A DNA stretch of 64,000 bases. It comes from Cryoendolithus antarcticus. Taxonomy: Eukaryota; Ascomycota; Dothideomycetes; Cladosporiales; Cladosporiaceae. The notes under the pieces are model-generated. The model had not been told where the DNA came from, did no database searches, and worked only from the letters and a program-made list of their open reading frames with translations. Positions 54,311-63,498 of this stretch are shown here, in pieces; position 1 is the first letter of the stretch; each line of letters starts with the position of its first letter. The position numbers were made by a program, and so were the translations under genes. Location: contig NAJO01000029.1 of assembly GCA_002077065.1 (NCBI GenBank), positions 124,001 through 188,000 on the forward strand. The letters are read 5' to 3'.

Positions 54311-55198
54311 TTAGTTTCCCACCTTGGCTTCACTCACATCCGGATACACATCAAACCTCCTCTGCGTGTAGATGGGAATGCCCTTCCTCACCTCCTCGAT
54401 CCTGTCACCGTTCAGGTCGGCATACGCAATGCCCTCCTTCTCGTCCAGTTCCGTCATCACAAGCGCATTCGGGTCCACGATCATGCTGTGGCCCCATGCG
54501 TTGTATTCTGCGTCCATGTCTCTGGCTGGACTACACAGCGCAACATATGACTGGTTGTCGACTGCTCTCGCGCGTGCTTGCAGGGCCCAGTGCAGTTCTC
54601 CGGTCGTCAGATTGAATGCGCCTGGGTACACCAGCAGGAACGCACCCTTCCTGGCGGCAACCATGGCGAGCTCAGGGAAACGGACATCATAGCAGATGGC
54701 AATCCCAATCTTGCCATAGCCCGGCAGATCCACGACTGTGATCTGATTGCCTGGACTCAGTACCTCGCTCTCCTTGAACTTGATCTTCCCAGGTATGTCG
54801 ATGTCAAACAAGTGCACTTTGCGATGCGTAGCCAGCAGCTTACCCTCCGGATCGAAGGTGAGGTTCGTGTTGTAGTACTTGTCCTCTTTCTTGCCGTACT
54901 CAGGTATACTGCCGCCGACGAGGAAACATCTTGCTTCCCTTGCCAGCTTGCTGAGGGCATGGAAGCTCGGCGACTTCTCTTCGCTTGGCGGTGATGGCTG
55001 GAGCTCTTCGGCGTACTTAGGGAAGTACTTGGTACCGTAAGGCGAGTTGAAGCATTCGGGGAGGACTACCAGATTGGCGCCTTTCGAGGTAGCTTCCAGT
55101 ACTTTGGTCCGGGCGTGGGCAAGATTGGCTGCTTTGTCGGCGCCTGTCGCGAGTTGGACTAGAGCGAGCTTCAGGGGCTTTTGGAGTAGCTTCACCAT
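54311..55198 (-). CDS. NIT3: Nitrilase-superfamily omega-amidase (Nit2/Nit3-like)
   Basis: Carbon-nitrogen hydrolase, 295 residues, one exon. The catalytic triad is complete: Glu48 in VVLPECFNSPYG, Lys127 in THRKVHLFDIDIPG, Cys169 in GIAICYDVRFPEL. The segments VLSPGNQ and GAFNLTTGELHWALQARARA are typical of the Nit2/omega-amidase branch (yeast Nit3, human NIT2), which clears alpha-ketoglutaramate and alpha-ketosuccinamate formed by glutamine and asparagine transaminases. No organelle signal beyond a basic N-terminus. Length and gap-free alignment of landmarks make this a confident call; the symbol follows yeast usage. Confidence 0.93.
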   Translation of the reverse strand: MVKLLQKPLKLALVQLATGADKAANLAHARTKVLEATSKGANLVVLPECFNSPYGTKYFPKYAEELQPSPPSEEKSPSFHALSKLAREARCFLVGGSIPEYGKKEDKYYNTNLTFDPEGKLLATHRKVHLFDIDIPGKIKFKESEVLSPGNQITVVDLPGYGKIGIAICYDVRFPELAMVAARKGAFLLVYPGAFNLTTGELHWALQARARAVDNQSYVALCSPARDMDAEYNAWGHSMIVDPNALVMTELDEKEGIAYADLNGDRIEEVRKGIPIYTQRRFDVYPDVSEAKVGN

Positions 55199-55561
55199 GG
55201 TGTTAAGCTATGTCGCATCACATTCGTAGCAGCACTCTCAAATTGTCTTTCATAGGTCTGTGTAAATAGTTATATCGACGCACAATCAACTGCGAAGCAT
55301 TCGGACTTCAACCCCCGCTCTTCAACATCGGCCACACTCTTCCGAACTCATTACATGCAACTCTTAGACCTTACTAAACACCACATCCAACGATCGCAAT
55401 TGTCCTCGTTGCTGCTCGCAAACCGACAAAGACAGGATCCTATCACACAGACCGAGGGTCGCTTACACTGGGACCGTGCTGAGCCACTTCCTTGATTTGG
55501 CACAGCAACCTCTCAACCCCGACTGTCCTCCAGCATGAAGACATCGCCCTCATCCGAAGGC
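55199..55561. other. Intergenic, amidase promoter region
   Basis: About 360 bp upstream of the amidase and downstream of the pseudogene array. No supported feature. Confidence 0.4.
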
Positions 55562-56334
55562 TCAGGCTCTTCTCCCTCCCCAATACATTCCGGTGCAGTA
55601 CTGCACGCGCCGATCATGCTCGAGCCACTTCAAATGTTCCGTCAAGCCCGCAAGCATATCCTTGTCACTGACACATCCGATGGTATCCATTTTCGTCGAG
55701 TAATGCGAATTCGCAAATCGCATCCCCCTGAAATGCTTTTGCCTTCGGTCGGGTTCCCAGCCATTGGTGTCTTTAGTTTTTTTGCGATCCACGGCTTCTG
55801 AGATCACGAGCGTTGTTCGGCAAAATGAGAGATGGACCAGCCAATGTAAAGTCGATGTAAGCGTGCGATGAGTCTACCCAGTGCTGTGGGATTGTTAACG
55901 TCGTAGGTCTTCAAGTCAATGTCTCCTATGATCGTCTTTCTTGGGTTGGTCGTCGCTGGCGCGCGCTAGTGTGCGCCGGGTTCAGGTATGATGCTCTCCC
56001 CGAGCCAGAACCTGTGAGTACGCCAGAACTTGTCGTCGGTCGTCTGCCAGCGAGAGGGACACTCATCATGTGTCTGGCGGCAGGCTAGCATCAGATTGAG
56101 GGATGGTCGCTTGCTCTGGCCTTCGGAGAGATCGATCATCGAGTCGGCGGCTTCATCATCGGCAAAGTAAAAGTCGTACACGTTGTTGCGTAGCTCTGGG
56201 ATCAGGTCGGCGAAGCAAAAGTGTGCATGCGACGCTACGTCGCCTGGGATTTCACTATCTGTTCATGATGCCTTGGGCCGCTCTGCGGATCCCTTCGTCG
56301 TGACTGATAGCGACTTAGTGGAGATCGAGGACAT
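55562..56334 (-). pseudogene. Third tandem paralogue, multiply disrupted
   Basis: The most decayed of three related minus-strand copies. From ATG 56334 the frame meets TGA at 56265-56263, then continues in frame through FADLIPELRNNVYDFYFA, RPSLNLMLACRQTHDE and DKFWRTHRFWLGE to a TAG at 55968-55966. Past it the same frame still reads RKTIIGDIDLKTYDV and LIARLHRLYIGW, matching the middle copy's TILGDFESDSFEI and FVNRLHRLQLGY. Near 55805 the frame shifts by one base; TLVISEAVD in the next frame matches the middle copy's TLVAWEALD. The end (DMLAGLTEHLKWLEHD) also has a counterpart. Three or more lesions make it a pseudogene. The intact ancestor resembled F-box/2EXR-like fungal proteins with an LPELR...DFYF head and a later VCRQxHDE block. 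Confidence 0.78.
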
Positions 56335-56676
56335 GGATGACTGAACGCGCGCGCGTCGCCTATCGTTTGCTACCTACTTGCACCGCCGACAGGGAATACC
56401 TAGTTCGCTCATCCGACATGTGGTGTCGCGCCGCTCACTGTTACCTCTCTGTCGTGCATACGATACGCTTTCATGTGTCGTGCTGTGTTCGAGCATCTGT
56501 GCCCCGAATGGCAACGAGAGCGCAACAAATCAATGAAGCTCTTGTGGAACATCACTCCCGGAGACGGTCGGGTCACTCAAGCCCTCGAGAGGTACCATCG
56601 TCCGATATTCACCAACGCCATACACCATTGGGTTACGGTCCAGGATCTTTAGGATCCGTCGAGACTGCCATTGTGC

Positions 56677-57534
56677 CTAACGTGGACTGCCCTCCAGTAC
56701 AAAGTTACGGCTTTCCTCCACGTCATGGAAAGTCTCTACCGACCGAGGCGTAAGCAAGCTACCGAAAGAACCATAAGCGCAGGTCACATCACACATCTCT
56801 GACGATCGCTCCTGAGACTCATCCCTTAGAAACTTCGTCAAGCTCTGCAGCATACCCTGCTCGCTAACTCTCCCGACCTGCTCACTCCCCGTGCTGCAGT
56901 CGCTATCGGCGTCGCCAGTCAATCCGGAACGATCGTACAGCTTCGAATCTGAGCTCTGCTTAGCGTCCTCCTGATCGAGTGCCTCCCATGCCACGAGCGT
57001 TGTCTGGCACTGCCCTGGGCTGTAGCCTAGCTGCAGGCGATGCAGGCGATTGACAAAGCGCCAAAGTGTCGTGACGTTACTGATCTCGAAGCTGTCGGAC
57101 TCGAAGTCGCCGAGGATCGTGTGCTGAGTCCGTGGCTCAGGCTGGACATAATTCTCCTGAAAAGTAGCTTCGCAATCATCGGGGAAAGACCAGTACGGCT
57201 CGCAGGTGAAAGACGTCGGATCGGGCAGGAGAGTTGGGCTGAGCCAGAAATCGTGATCCTACCAAAAGTTGGCCTCGGCGAGCTTGTAGCGCGACAAGCT
57301 CTCGTCGTGGGCTTGGCGACAGACGAGCGTGAGTGACAGCGAAGGCCGCTTCTCAGCAATAGAAGCGAGATCAATCAGGCTTCCCTTGGTGTCTCCATTG
57401 GCGAAGTAGAAGTCGTAGACGTAGTCGCGCAATTCAGGGAGTAGATGACCAAAGCGGAAGGGGACGTCTTGCAGGGGGTCCGGCGCTGTTGAAGTAGTCG
57501 AGAACCTGGGAAGGGAGGCAGCGTTGAAAGCCAT
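56677..57534 (-). pseudogene. Middle tandem paralogue, single in-frame TAG
   Basis: From ATG 57534 (MAFNAASLPRFSTTST) the frame is open for 285 codons to 56677, except one TAG at 57261-57259. Before it: FGHLLPELRDYVYDFYFA, RPSLSLTLVCRQAHDESLSR, EANFW. Directly after it, in the same frame: DHDFWLSPTLLPDP, then CEPYWSFPDDCEATF, LWRFVNRLHRLQLGYSPGQ and a long Ser/Asp/Glu-rich C-terminus. The sister copy reads FWRTHRFW at this point, so the TAG replaces a sense codon. A TGG-to-TAG change would be one G-to-A step. The gene is either a recent nonsense allele or relies on readthrough or editing. The domain looks like the F-box/2EXR-like LPxELR family of uncharacterised fungal proteins; no biochemical role can be given. 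Confidence 0.75.
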
Positions 57535-57692
57535 AACAGTTGACGTTCATATTTCGAGTCTGCAGAATTGATATGATGGAAGTATCGACTTACAGCGTAC
57601 GGCGTGGTCGAGTGGTGCAAATGTTTGCTACCTCTGTGCGACGTGCTGGATCCGTCGCATTGCACATCATCTCGCTCGGTAGAGGTCGTTAT

Positions 57693-57941
57693 CTAGCACC
57701 TTGTCCTACGTGTGACTGTACGCCTTGCCAGTAAGTTCTTGACGTAGTTGTTTGACTGACAAAGTACAGCGAGTGCGACGTCGATGGGTCCTCGATCGGG
57801 AGCGCTATCCTCGTAGTAGAAGTCGTGAATGCATTCGCGTAGCTCCAATGGAAGCTCTGCGAAGCGGCATGGCGTGATGCGCAGAGCCAGCGGCTTCCAT
57901 GGCACGGAATGTGCACGTTTCGCACCTACTGAAGCACCCAA
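57693..57941 (-). pseudogene. First tandem paralogue, truncated
   Basis: A minus-strand frame with FAELPLELRECIHDFYYE aligned to the heads of the other two copies, then DRGPIDVAL matching the middle copy's KGSLIDLA. After that, similarity stops: the RPSL...VCRQ block and everything later are missing, and the frame ends at 57693. There is no ATG at the start of the frame, only a TTG. It could be one exon of a longer gene, but no matching downstream exon was found before the middle copy begins 160 bp further on. Most likely a truncated tandem duplicate. Confidence 0.6.
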
Positions 57942-58360
57942 ACCCCTTACATACGGTCGATTCCGCTTGAGGCAGCAGCGTCGGCCGTGGTGGATATGAG
58001 ATGCAAAAGGTGAGGGTTACTTACAACGTTTGCCGCAGCACTTACCGACGTGGTACAACCTACCCGCAGGCAGTTGCACTCTTCACTGTGGCTTCCCTTC
58101 CGCCACCGCCGCATTGTGTTCACTGACGTCGCAAGTCGCAAAAAGTCGCCTACTGTGAAGCAGACCAGCCAGACTGTGTGACCCCGCCGCTTGTGTTCAG
58201 GTAGTAGTAGGAAGGAGAGTTGAGAGGTGAGGTGACGTTCGGGAAGCAGTGACGTCGACGCGTCTCGACGCGTCTTCCAAGATGCCATTGCATCGCTTCT
58301 TGTACAATTGGTCGGCGGAATCAAGCATTTGACCTCAGTCCCTACGATCATACTGGAGTG
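57942..58360. promoter_or_regulatory. SFR1 upstream region with paired MCB-like sites
   Basis: About 420 bp upstream of SFR1. It carries two ACGCGT hexamers at 58258-58263 and 58268-58273, ten bases apart and 88-103 bp before the ATG. This matches the MluI cell-cycle box bound by MBF in yeasts. No coding feature is supported. Confidence 0.5.
58258..58273. promoter_or_regulatory. Paired ACGCGT (MCB-like) sites upstream of SFR1
   Basis: Two copies at 58258-58263 and 58268-58273 separated by one helical turn, about 90-100 bp before the SFR1 ATG. This is the tightest ACGCGT pair I saw in the window. Confidence 0.45.
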
Positions 58361-59307
58361 ATGTCGTCGCCAGCACCAGCGAAGCGTCGCAAGTTCAACA
58401 AGCCTTTCGTGTCGCCGTTCAAGCACGCAAAGGACTCCATCCGGGCCCCACTTCAGCCCACCCCGAATGCGGCGAACAGGCCATATACTCCAAGCACCCT
58501 CGCCCACACTATCTCTTATGCCGCAGATCCAGTCGCTGAGGTCAAGACTACACCGCGCACTACTGTCGCTACACCAGCTCGACCTCCAGCAACACGCCCC
58601 GCAGCCCGTCCAACCCCCTCCTTCACAAACAAACGCACCGACCCCGCAGAACTCGCCCTGCAGAAATCACTCACAACCCTCGAACTCCGCATCAAAACTA
58701 TCCGCACCGACATCGACACCTTCACCACCGCCGCCAAATACCTCGCCACCCCCGACACCGAGCTCGAAGACCTAACGCTCAAATGGCGACTCGCGTCCCA
58801 AGCCGCCGCAGAAGAACTCTTTGGCAGCGTCAAGGAGCGCGTACAGAAGATGGGAGGTGTGGAGGCCTGGCGGGAGAGTGAGAGAGGGAGGTTTGAACGG
58901 GCGAATGGGCTGGGTGAGTGGAAGGAGGAGGTGCCAGAGGATGATGATGGGGATTGTGAGTTTGATAGTCAGGGGGAGGAGTTGCCTGAGGAGGAGGTTG
59001 AGTGGCGGAAGAGGGAGAAACGGCGGTGTAGGAGGGAGAGGGAGGATGCTGCGGATGTTGATGAGGGGTGTCAGGATGATGGTGGGGGAGAGGGAAGGAA
59101 GGAGGTGTGGATGGAGGGCGGTGGGGATGATGATGTGAGTCCTGTTGCTGAATGCTGACTTGGAAGTGTGTGCTGACGCGTCTATAGTCATTCACGATGG
59201 ACATGATGCTTCGCACGCTTAACGTAGAGCTGGATGTGATCGGCTACGACAAGGAAGGGCAAAGATGGGTGACTGGACGACGTCCGAAGTTCACCGCTAG
59301 CTGCTAA
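58361..59307 (+). CDS. SFR1: Sfr1/Mei5-type recombination accessory factor
   Basis: Partner of Swi5 that stabilises Rad51/Dmc1 filaments in homologous recombination. Exons 58361-59134 and 59188-59307 (53-bp intron, GTGAGT donor, GCTGAC branch site), 297 residues. The ATG used is one codon after a GTG that also opens the frame. The N-terminus is basic with the family's KRRKFNKPFVSPFK motif. The centre is a coiled coil (LQKSLTTLELRIKTIRTDID) followed by the diagnostic LEDLTLKWRLASQAAAEELF and RVQKMGGVEAW. An acidic Glu/Arg-rich linker spans the intron, and exon 2 encodes FTMDMMLRTLNVELDVIGYD, the conserved C-terminus. No catalytic function of its own. Confidence 0.87.
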
Positions 59308-59726
59308 CGGAAAGACGGCAATTTATGGCTAAGAAAGGAATTGGTGGTCCACGAAATCTTGCTGATGAGAGTATTTAGCTACGACTGTACGAGAATTCTA
59401 GATACCCAACGTGGCAAATAAGACAACCATCGCAATCTGCAAAACGTCGATCGTTGTCCTGCTCACCTCGAGAACATCAGTACCCAAGGCTTTGCTTGGC
59501 AAGCCAGGAACACTGAATCTCCTGCAGACGCGACCATGCAGGTCCGACCGGACTCACGGAATGATTGTAGCATGACACTGCCAAAGCAAGCACTGCGGGG
59601 TAAGCAGGACGATCGGAAAGGCCAGGCGAGACTTGCAGATACTGTGTATATGTGGAGAGCCAACGAGTTCCGAGCGCAAGTCCAAGGTCGTGCGCACGAC
59701 TCGACAAGAGCCAGCAAGCGGTCACG
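59308..59726. other. Intergenic, SFR1 3' end to SET-like gene
   Basis: About 420 bp. The frame of the downstream gene is open 25 codons before its first ATG. No other feature seen. Confidence 0.45.
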
Positions 59727-60395
59727 ATGCCAGACCCAAATCCTACCAACGACGCCAAAGATACGTCCGACGCATCCACTCGAGTCTCGAAGCCTCTGTT
59801 CCCAATCACCACATCTGGCCTCGACAGTTTCTTAGCATACAAGTACGATCCGGCTTCGGACTCCCACAGCCTCACAGCAACCTACGACCTTCCACCCGAC
59901 ACCCACATCGCCTACATCACAACCCACACTCCCTCTCCCACGCCGCTCTACTCCACCATCCAAACTTCCCGCACAACACACCTCGAGCTGAACTCTCCAT
60001 TACTATATCTGAACCACTCCTGCTCCCCCACCGCTTCGATCCACATCTTCTCTCCCGACGCTGGGGCCCGAGTATACCCTTCCACTCTGCCACGCGGCTT
60101 TGAGCCTGGTCTCAACGCCCCTGCGTCAGTAAAGCCAGGCGAGCACGGTATCGCCGGCGAAGTCAGGGTTGGCGAGAAGGGTGTCAGGAAGGAAGAGGGC
60201 GTCACGTTCTTCTACCCTTGCACGGAGTGGAGTATGGGTCGGGGGTTTGAGTGCAACTGTGGGAATGAGGGGTGTCTGGGACGCATTGAAGGGGCGAGAG
60301 GGCTCAGTAGGACGCAGATGCAGGGGAAGGGGGAGGTGGCGGGGTGGATTGTGGAGATGATGATGGAGCGAGACGCGGGAGGGAAGTGCGCGTAA
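59727..60395 (+). CDS. Small SET-domain-like protein
   Basis: 222 residues from ATG 59727, one exon. It contains YLNHSCSPTASIHIF, the NHSC motif that forms part of the S-adenosylmethionine site and pseudoknot in SET methyltransferases, and a terminal Cys cluster FECNCGNEGCLGRI resembling a post-SET zinc site (CxCxxxxC). Before the cluster, GVTFFYPCTEWSM takes the place of the usual E-x-hydrophobic-x-x-Y segment. The N-terminal SET strands are short and the protein is smaller than canonical SET enzymes. It may be a degenerate SET protein or one acting on a small protein substrate. Methyltransferase activity is inference from motifs. Confidence 0.72.
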   Translation: MPDPNPTNDAKDTSDASTRVSKPLFPITTSGLDSFLAYKYDPASDSHSLTATYDLPPDTHIAYITTHTPSPTPLYSTIQTSRTTHLELNSPLLYLNHSCSPTASIHIFSPDAGARVYPSTLPRGFEPGLNAPASVKPGEHGIAGEVRVGEKGVRKEEGVTFFYPCTEWSMGRGFECNCGNEGCLGRIEGARGLSRTQMQGKGEVAGWIVEMMMERDAGGKCA

Positions 60396-60557
60396 GGTAA
60401 TGTATGGAAAGTCATCCAAACCTTCGAAAGCTTTTGCAGCGATGAATCTATGCTCTATAGCCTATATCCCAAGCGCCAAAACGCCTCGCTACCGCTCCTT
60501 GTGCTACAACGCATGACCAATGCCTGGTGATACACCACAGCTCCAAAATGCCTCGAC

Positions 60558-63185
60558 TCAATCACTACTATCACTCTCATCCAACATCGCCTTCCTCCAT
60601 CTCGGCGTGCCTTCCCTGTCGCCTCTCCTTGGGGTGCCTTGAGCCTCTTCGAGTAGCATTTTCTGCGCCACGACATCGACGTCAGGCGTCGTGGGACCAC
60701 GGGGAATGAGACTCTCGACCTCGCCTTCTTCGTCATCAGCGTCATCCTCATCCTCATCATCTTCGTCTTGATCGTCAGCTTCCTCGAGAAGGCTCGCAGT
60801 CATACCCTCTCCGTCCCGGTTGCGCTCAAAGGTGTTTAGTATCGTTTCATCGAGACTCACACGCGGGTCTGAGAGGTACGAGTCCAGCATATCGTCGCCC
60901 ATCTCGTCCTCACTAAGAACCGTGGATTCCGACAGGATACTCTCTTCCATGCCGCTCTTGCCCGTCTCCAGCCTCTCCAGATCCAAGCTCATGACACCTC
61001 TAGCCTCCGCCCCATCGCCTTCGCCCGCCGCGGTCTTCGCGACCTGTTCGTCATCGTCTTCGCTGTCTTCCGAGTCCGAGAAATCACCAATATCAAGAGG
61101 CCGATCGCGCCAATAGTTGAAGTCTGTGAAGTCTTCCTCGCCGCCTCGAACTAGTAGACGGAGGCCGACGGGAGGGAAGAAATGATCTACAGTCTCGCGC
61201 ATAGTGGCATAGCCGGTTTTGTAGGTATTCAGACTGAGCAAATCGAGCGAGATCTCGGAGTTGGAATTTATCGTGAAGATGCGCGTAGAGGGGATGTTTA
61301 CGGAGCGATAAGAAAGTGCGTCTGTGAGGCGGTTGCCAAACCCCGCGTAGAAGGGACTAGAGCGACGGATTGATTGAGGGAGGTCCAGGGGTTGGGATAA
61401 GCCGACGGCAGCGGAGGAATGCAGCAGGTCGTTCGCGCCACCTTGACCTGCGAACAGCGCCATGATGTCGCGGAGACAGGCCATTTTGAAGATCTCCGGT
61501 TTTCGCAAATACACTTCTCTTCGCAGCGCGGCAATCGTGCGGTCTGGCGAGAGGATGACAGGGCCTTTCGGCAACTTGAAGCCGTCTTGTTGCACGCCAT
61601 CCAGATAGCCTCGTGTGCTGTCTGCTTGACCAACGGATCGAGAGGTAAGGTAGAGGAAATTGTAGCCGTTGCTGAAGATCTCTGTGTAAAGTTTGGCCAC
61701 ACCTTGGTGAGTCCAGTCTCTGCCGATGGATGTGAGGACGTGACCGAGGACGTCAGACTTGGTGATCGTGCCGTCTATGTCGGAGATCACGATAGGCATG
61801 TCGTGTTTCCAGTACCATAGTGTGGCTGTGCAGGTTGCGCGGTTGACGGAAAAGGACATGGCATTCGCGCCGGGTTTGAGGTCCATGGATTTGAGCTGCT
61901 CGGAGGTCAGGCGCAAGGTCTTGGCGTAGTTGCGGTTGGGGTCGCCTGCTGATGTGGAAGGTTGGGTGGGCGATGATGATTGTGAGGCCATGCTGCCGAA
62001 GCCGCTGTCGCTATCGCGGCGGTCTTGCGCGTGGGAGGCGCTGTAGTCGCTGCGCGCATCATCGCTGTGGTAGCCGGGGTCTGAAAGGGCGTCTGTGGAT
62101 GTGAAGCCGGCTTGGAGGGCGCCGAGACCCGAAGCGACTGCTTTCTGTGATGCAGCTTGCTTCGCCTCTTCGCTACTGTAGATCCAGAGGTTGCCCTTTT
62201 CGTCAGCGCCAATCAACGCGCCGATATCGTAGGGTCCTTCGAGTTCTTGTGATAGCAGCTTTCGGGCGATGCCTTCAGCCTGCAATGCTTCGCTGGTGTC
62301 TGACTTGTAGCCAGTCATGTCAAGCATCAAGTCGCCCGAGTCAGTGATCTGAGTCGCAATGTTCGAGGTCCAGAGCTTTTTCGAGAGATTGACTGCTCGT
62401 GAGTAAGCCTCCTCCTTGGACCACGGAGGTGGACTTGTGGATCTGTCAGTCCGCGTTCGCACTGGTGAAGACGGCCTTGCAGTATGGGAAAGTGGGTGAA
62501 GCTGTCGGGCATTGTCCATGCTTCGCGCGATCGCGGTCTTGGCTATCGGAAGGTCACTGTCCGTCGCATTACGATGTAGACCAGGCATCAATCGTTGTCT
62601 TGGCAGGCTTGCGAAGTCCTCCGCCAGACGCCGTTCGGACTGTACATCAGGTGTGGTAGACTCTGGAGTCAAACGGCCGCCTTCACTCCTTGCTCTGTGT
62701 GGACTCGTCGGTACAGGTATACCCTCTGACACACTCTTCGCATGATCTCTTGCCTTATTCGGCGACGCATCTTTGCTCGATACACTCTTCGACGGTCCCT
62801 CCAAGTCAAACGGATCTGGCTCTTGCAGCAGTGGCGTATTGGGCACGCTAGGCCGCAGCTCAGGACTTTGCACCGGGCTGACGAGCGGACTTGTCTGCAA
62901 TGCCTCGGGTATACTCTCTGCAGTCTCGAACACGAAGAAGGCCTCTCCTCCCTCTCCCAGCTTCATGGGGAAGTCCTGCTTCGCGCCATTGGTCTTGAAC
63001 TCGACCTTCTTCTCTAGTGGTCGCAACAGACTAAATTTGCCAAAGCGTATGTGGAAGGGCGAACATGCTAGTGAGCCATCCTCCTGCTCTACGACTATCA
63101 CATCAATCGCGCCGCTGAGAGTCGCTGGGTTGATGCTGTTCCATGTCTTGCTAACGCTAGAGCCGATGCCACGCACGTAGTTCAT
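60558..63185 (-). CDS. PAH1: Lipin-type phosphatidate phosphatase (Smp2/Pah1/Ned1)
   Basis: Mg2+-dependent phosphatidate phosphatase producing diacylglycerol at the nuclear/ER membrane and controlling lipid synthesis and nuclear shape. 875 residues from ATG 63185 (MNYVRGIGSSVSKTWNSINP); the frame is open 60 codons upstream without family similarity. The N-terminal lipin domain includes GAIDVIVVEQEDGSLACSPF and FHIRFGKFSLLRP. A Ser/Pro-rich middle has many likely phosphorylation sites, expected for Pho85/Cdk1 and Nem1-Spo7 control. The catalytic motif DIDGTIT starts at Asp469 (DxDxT) in the HAD-like C-LIP domain, followed by SDVLGHVLTSIGRDWTHQGV. The C-terminal tail is very acidic (D/E runs), typical of fungal Pah1. 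It converges with the SET-like gene. Confidence 0.95.
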   Translation of the reverse strand: MNYVRGIGSSVSKTWNSINPATLSGAIDVIVVEQEDGSLACSPFHIRFGKFSLLRPLEKKVEFKTNGAKQDFPMKLGEGGEAFFVFETAESIPEALQTSPLVSPVQSPELRPSVPNTPLLQEPDPFDLEGPSKSVSSKDASPNKARDHAKSVSEGIPVPTSPHRARSEGGRLTPESTTPDVQSERRLAEDFASLPRQRLMPGLHRNATDSDLPIAKTAIARSMDNARQLHPLSHTARPSSPVRTRTDRSTSPPPWSKEEAYSRAVNLSKKLWTSNIATQITDSGDLMLDMTGYKSDTSEALQAEGIARKLLSQELEGPYDIGALIGADEKGNLWIYSSEEAKQAASQKAVASGLGALQAGFTSTDALSDPGYHSDDARSDYSASHAQDRRDSDSGFGSMASQSSSPTQPSTSAGDPNRNYAKTLRLTSEQLKSMDLKPGANAMSFSVNRATCTATLWYWKHDMPIVISDIDGTITKSDVLGHVLTSIGRDWTHQGVAKLYTEIFSNGYNFLYLTSRSVGQADSTRGYLDGVQQDGFKLPKGPVILSPDRTIAALRREVYLRKPEIFKMACLRDIMALFAGQGGANDLLHSSAAVGLSQPLDLPQSIRRSSPFYAGFGNRLTDALSYRSVNIPSTRIFTINSNSEISLDLLSLNTYKTGYATMRETVDHFFPPVGLRLLVRGGEEDFTDFNYWRDRPLDIGDFSDSEDSEDDDEQVAKTAAGEGDGAEARGVMSLDLERLETGKSGMEESILSESTVLSEDEMGDDMLDSYLSDPRVSLDETILNTFERNRDGEGMTASLLEEADDQDEDDEDEDDADDEEGEVESLIPRGPTTPDVDVVAQKMLLEEAQGTPRRGDREGTPRWRKAMLDESDSSD

Positions 63186-63498
63186 GCTGGCGATGTAATG
63201 AGTGTGGTGTACTGAGTCCCGCTTACGGGCGCAGTGAATTAGCCAACTCCCACATGTGTGAGTCTGTTCCCCCAGCGAAAGTGTCGCAACAGCAAATGAT
63301 CGTATGCTTGTTGCGGTAGCGTAGGGCCACCTGCAGCCGACCAGCCTCAACCGACCTCTCCCCACGCAAACCGTCGATCATGCACCGCGCTACTCCTGCA
63401 CGCCCCACGTCCTCGGTTGTCGACTTCACTTAGCGCCGGCAGTCACGGCTGAGGCGCAAACACAAGGCCTGATTCAGATCTCTCGCTTCGTACCGTGC
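63186..63498. promoter_or_regulatory. Divergent promoter, lipin / right-edge gene
   Basis: A 313-bp region between divergent starts. The lipin frame is open through about 180 bp of it but shows no family similarity there. No motif stood out. Confidence 0.4.

Noticed and set aside
56337..56753. 138-codon plus-strand frame between tandem copies
   Set aside because: Overlaps the C-terminus of the middle copy on the other strand and has no domain; probably chance.
55562..57941. Repeat-induced point mutation (RIP) as cause of the tandem-array decay
   Set aside because: A TGG-to-TAG change fits RIP, but the copies are not AT-rich and show no dense C-to-T pattern; only a few lesions are present.
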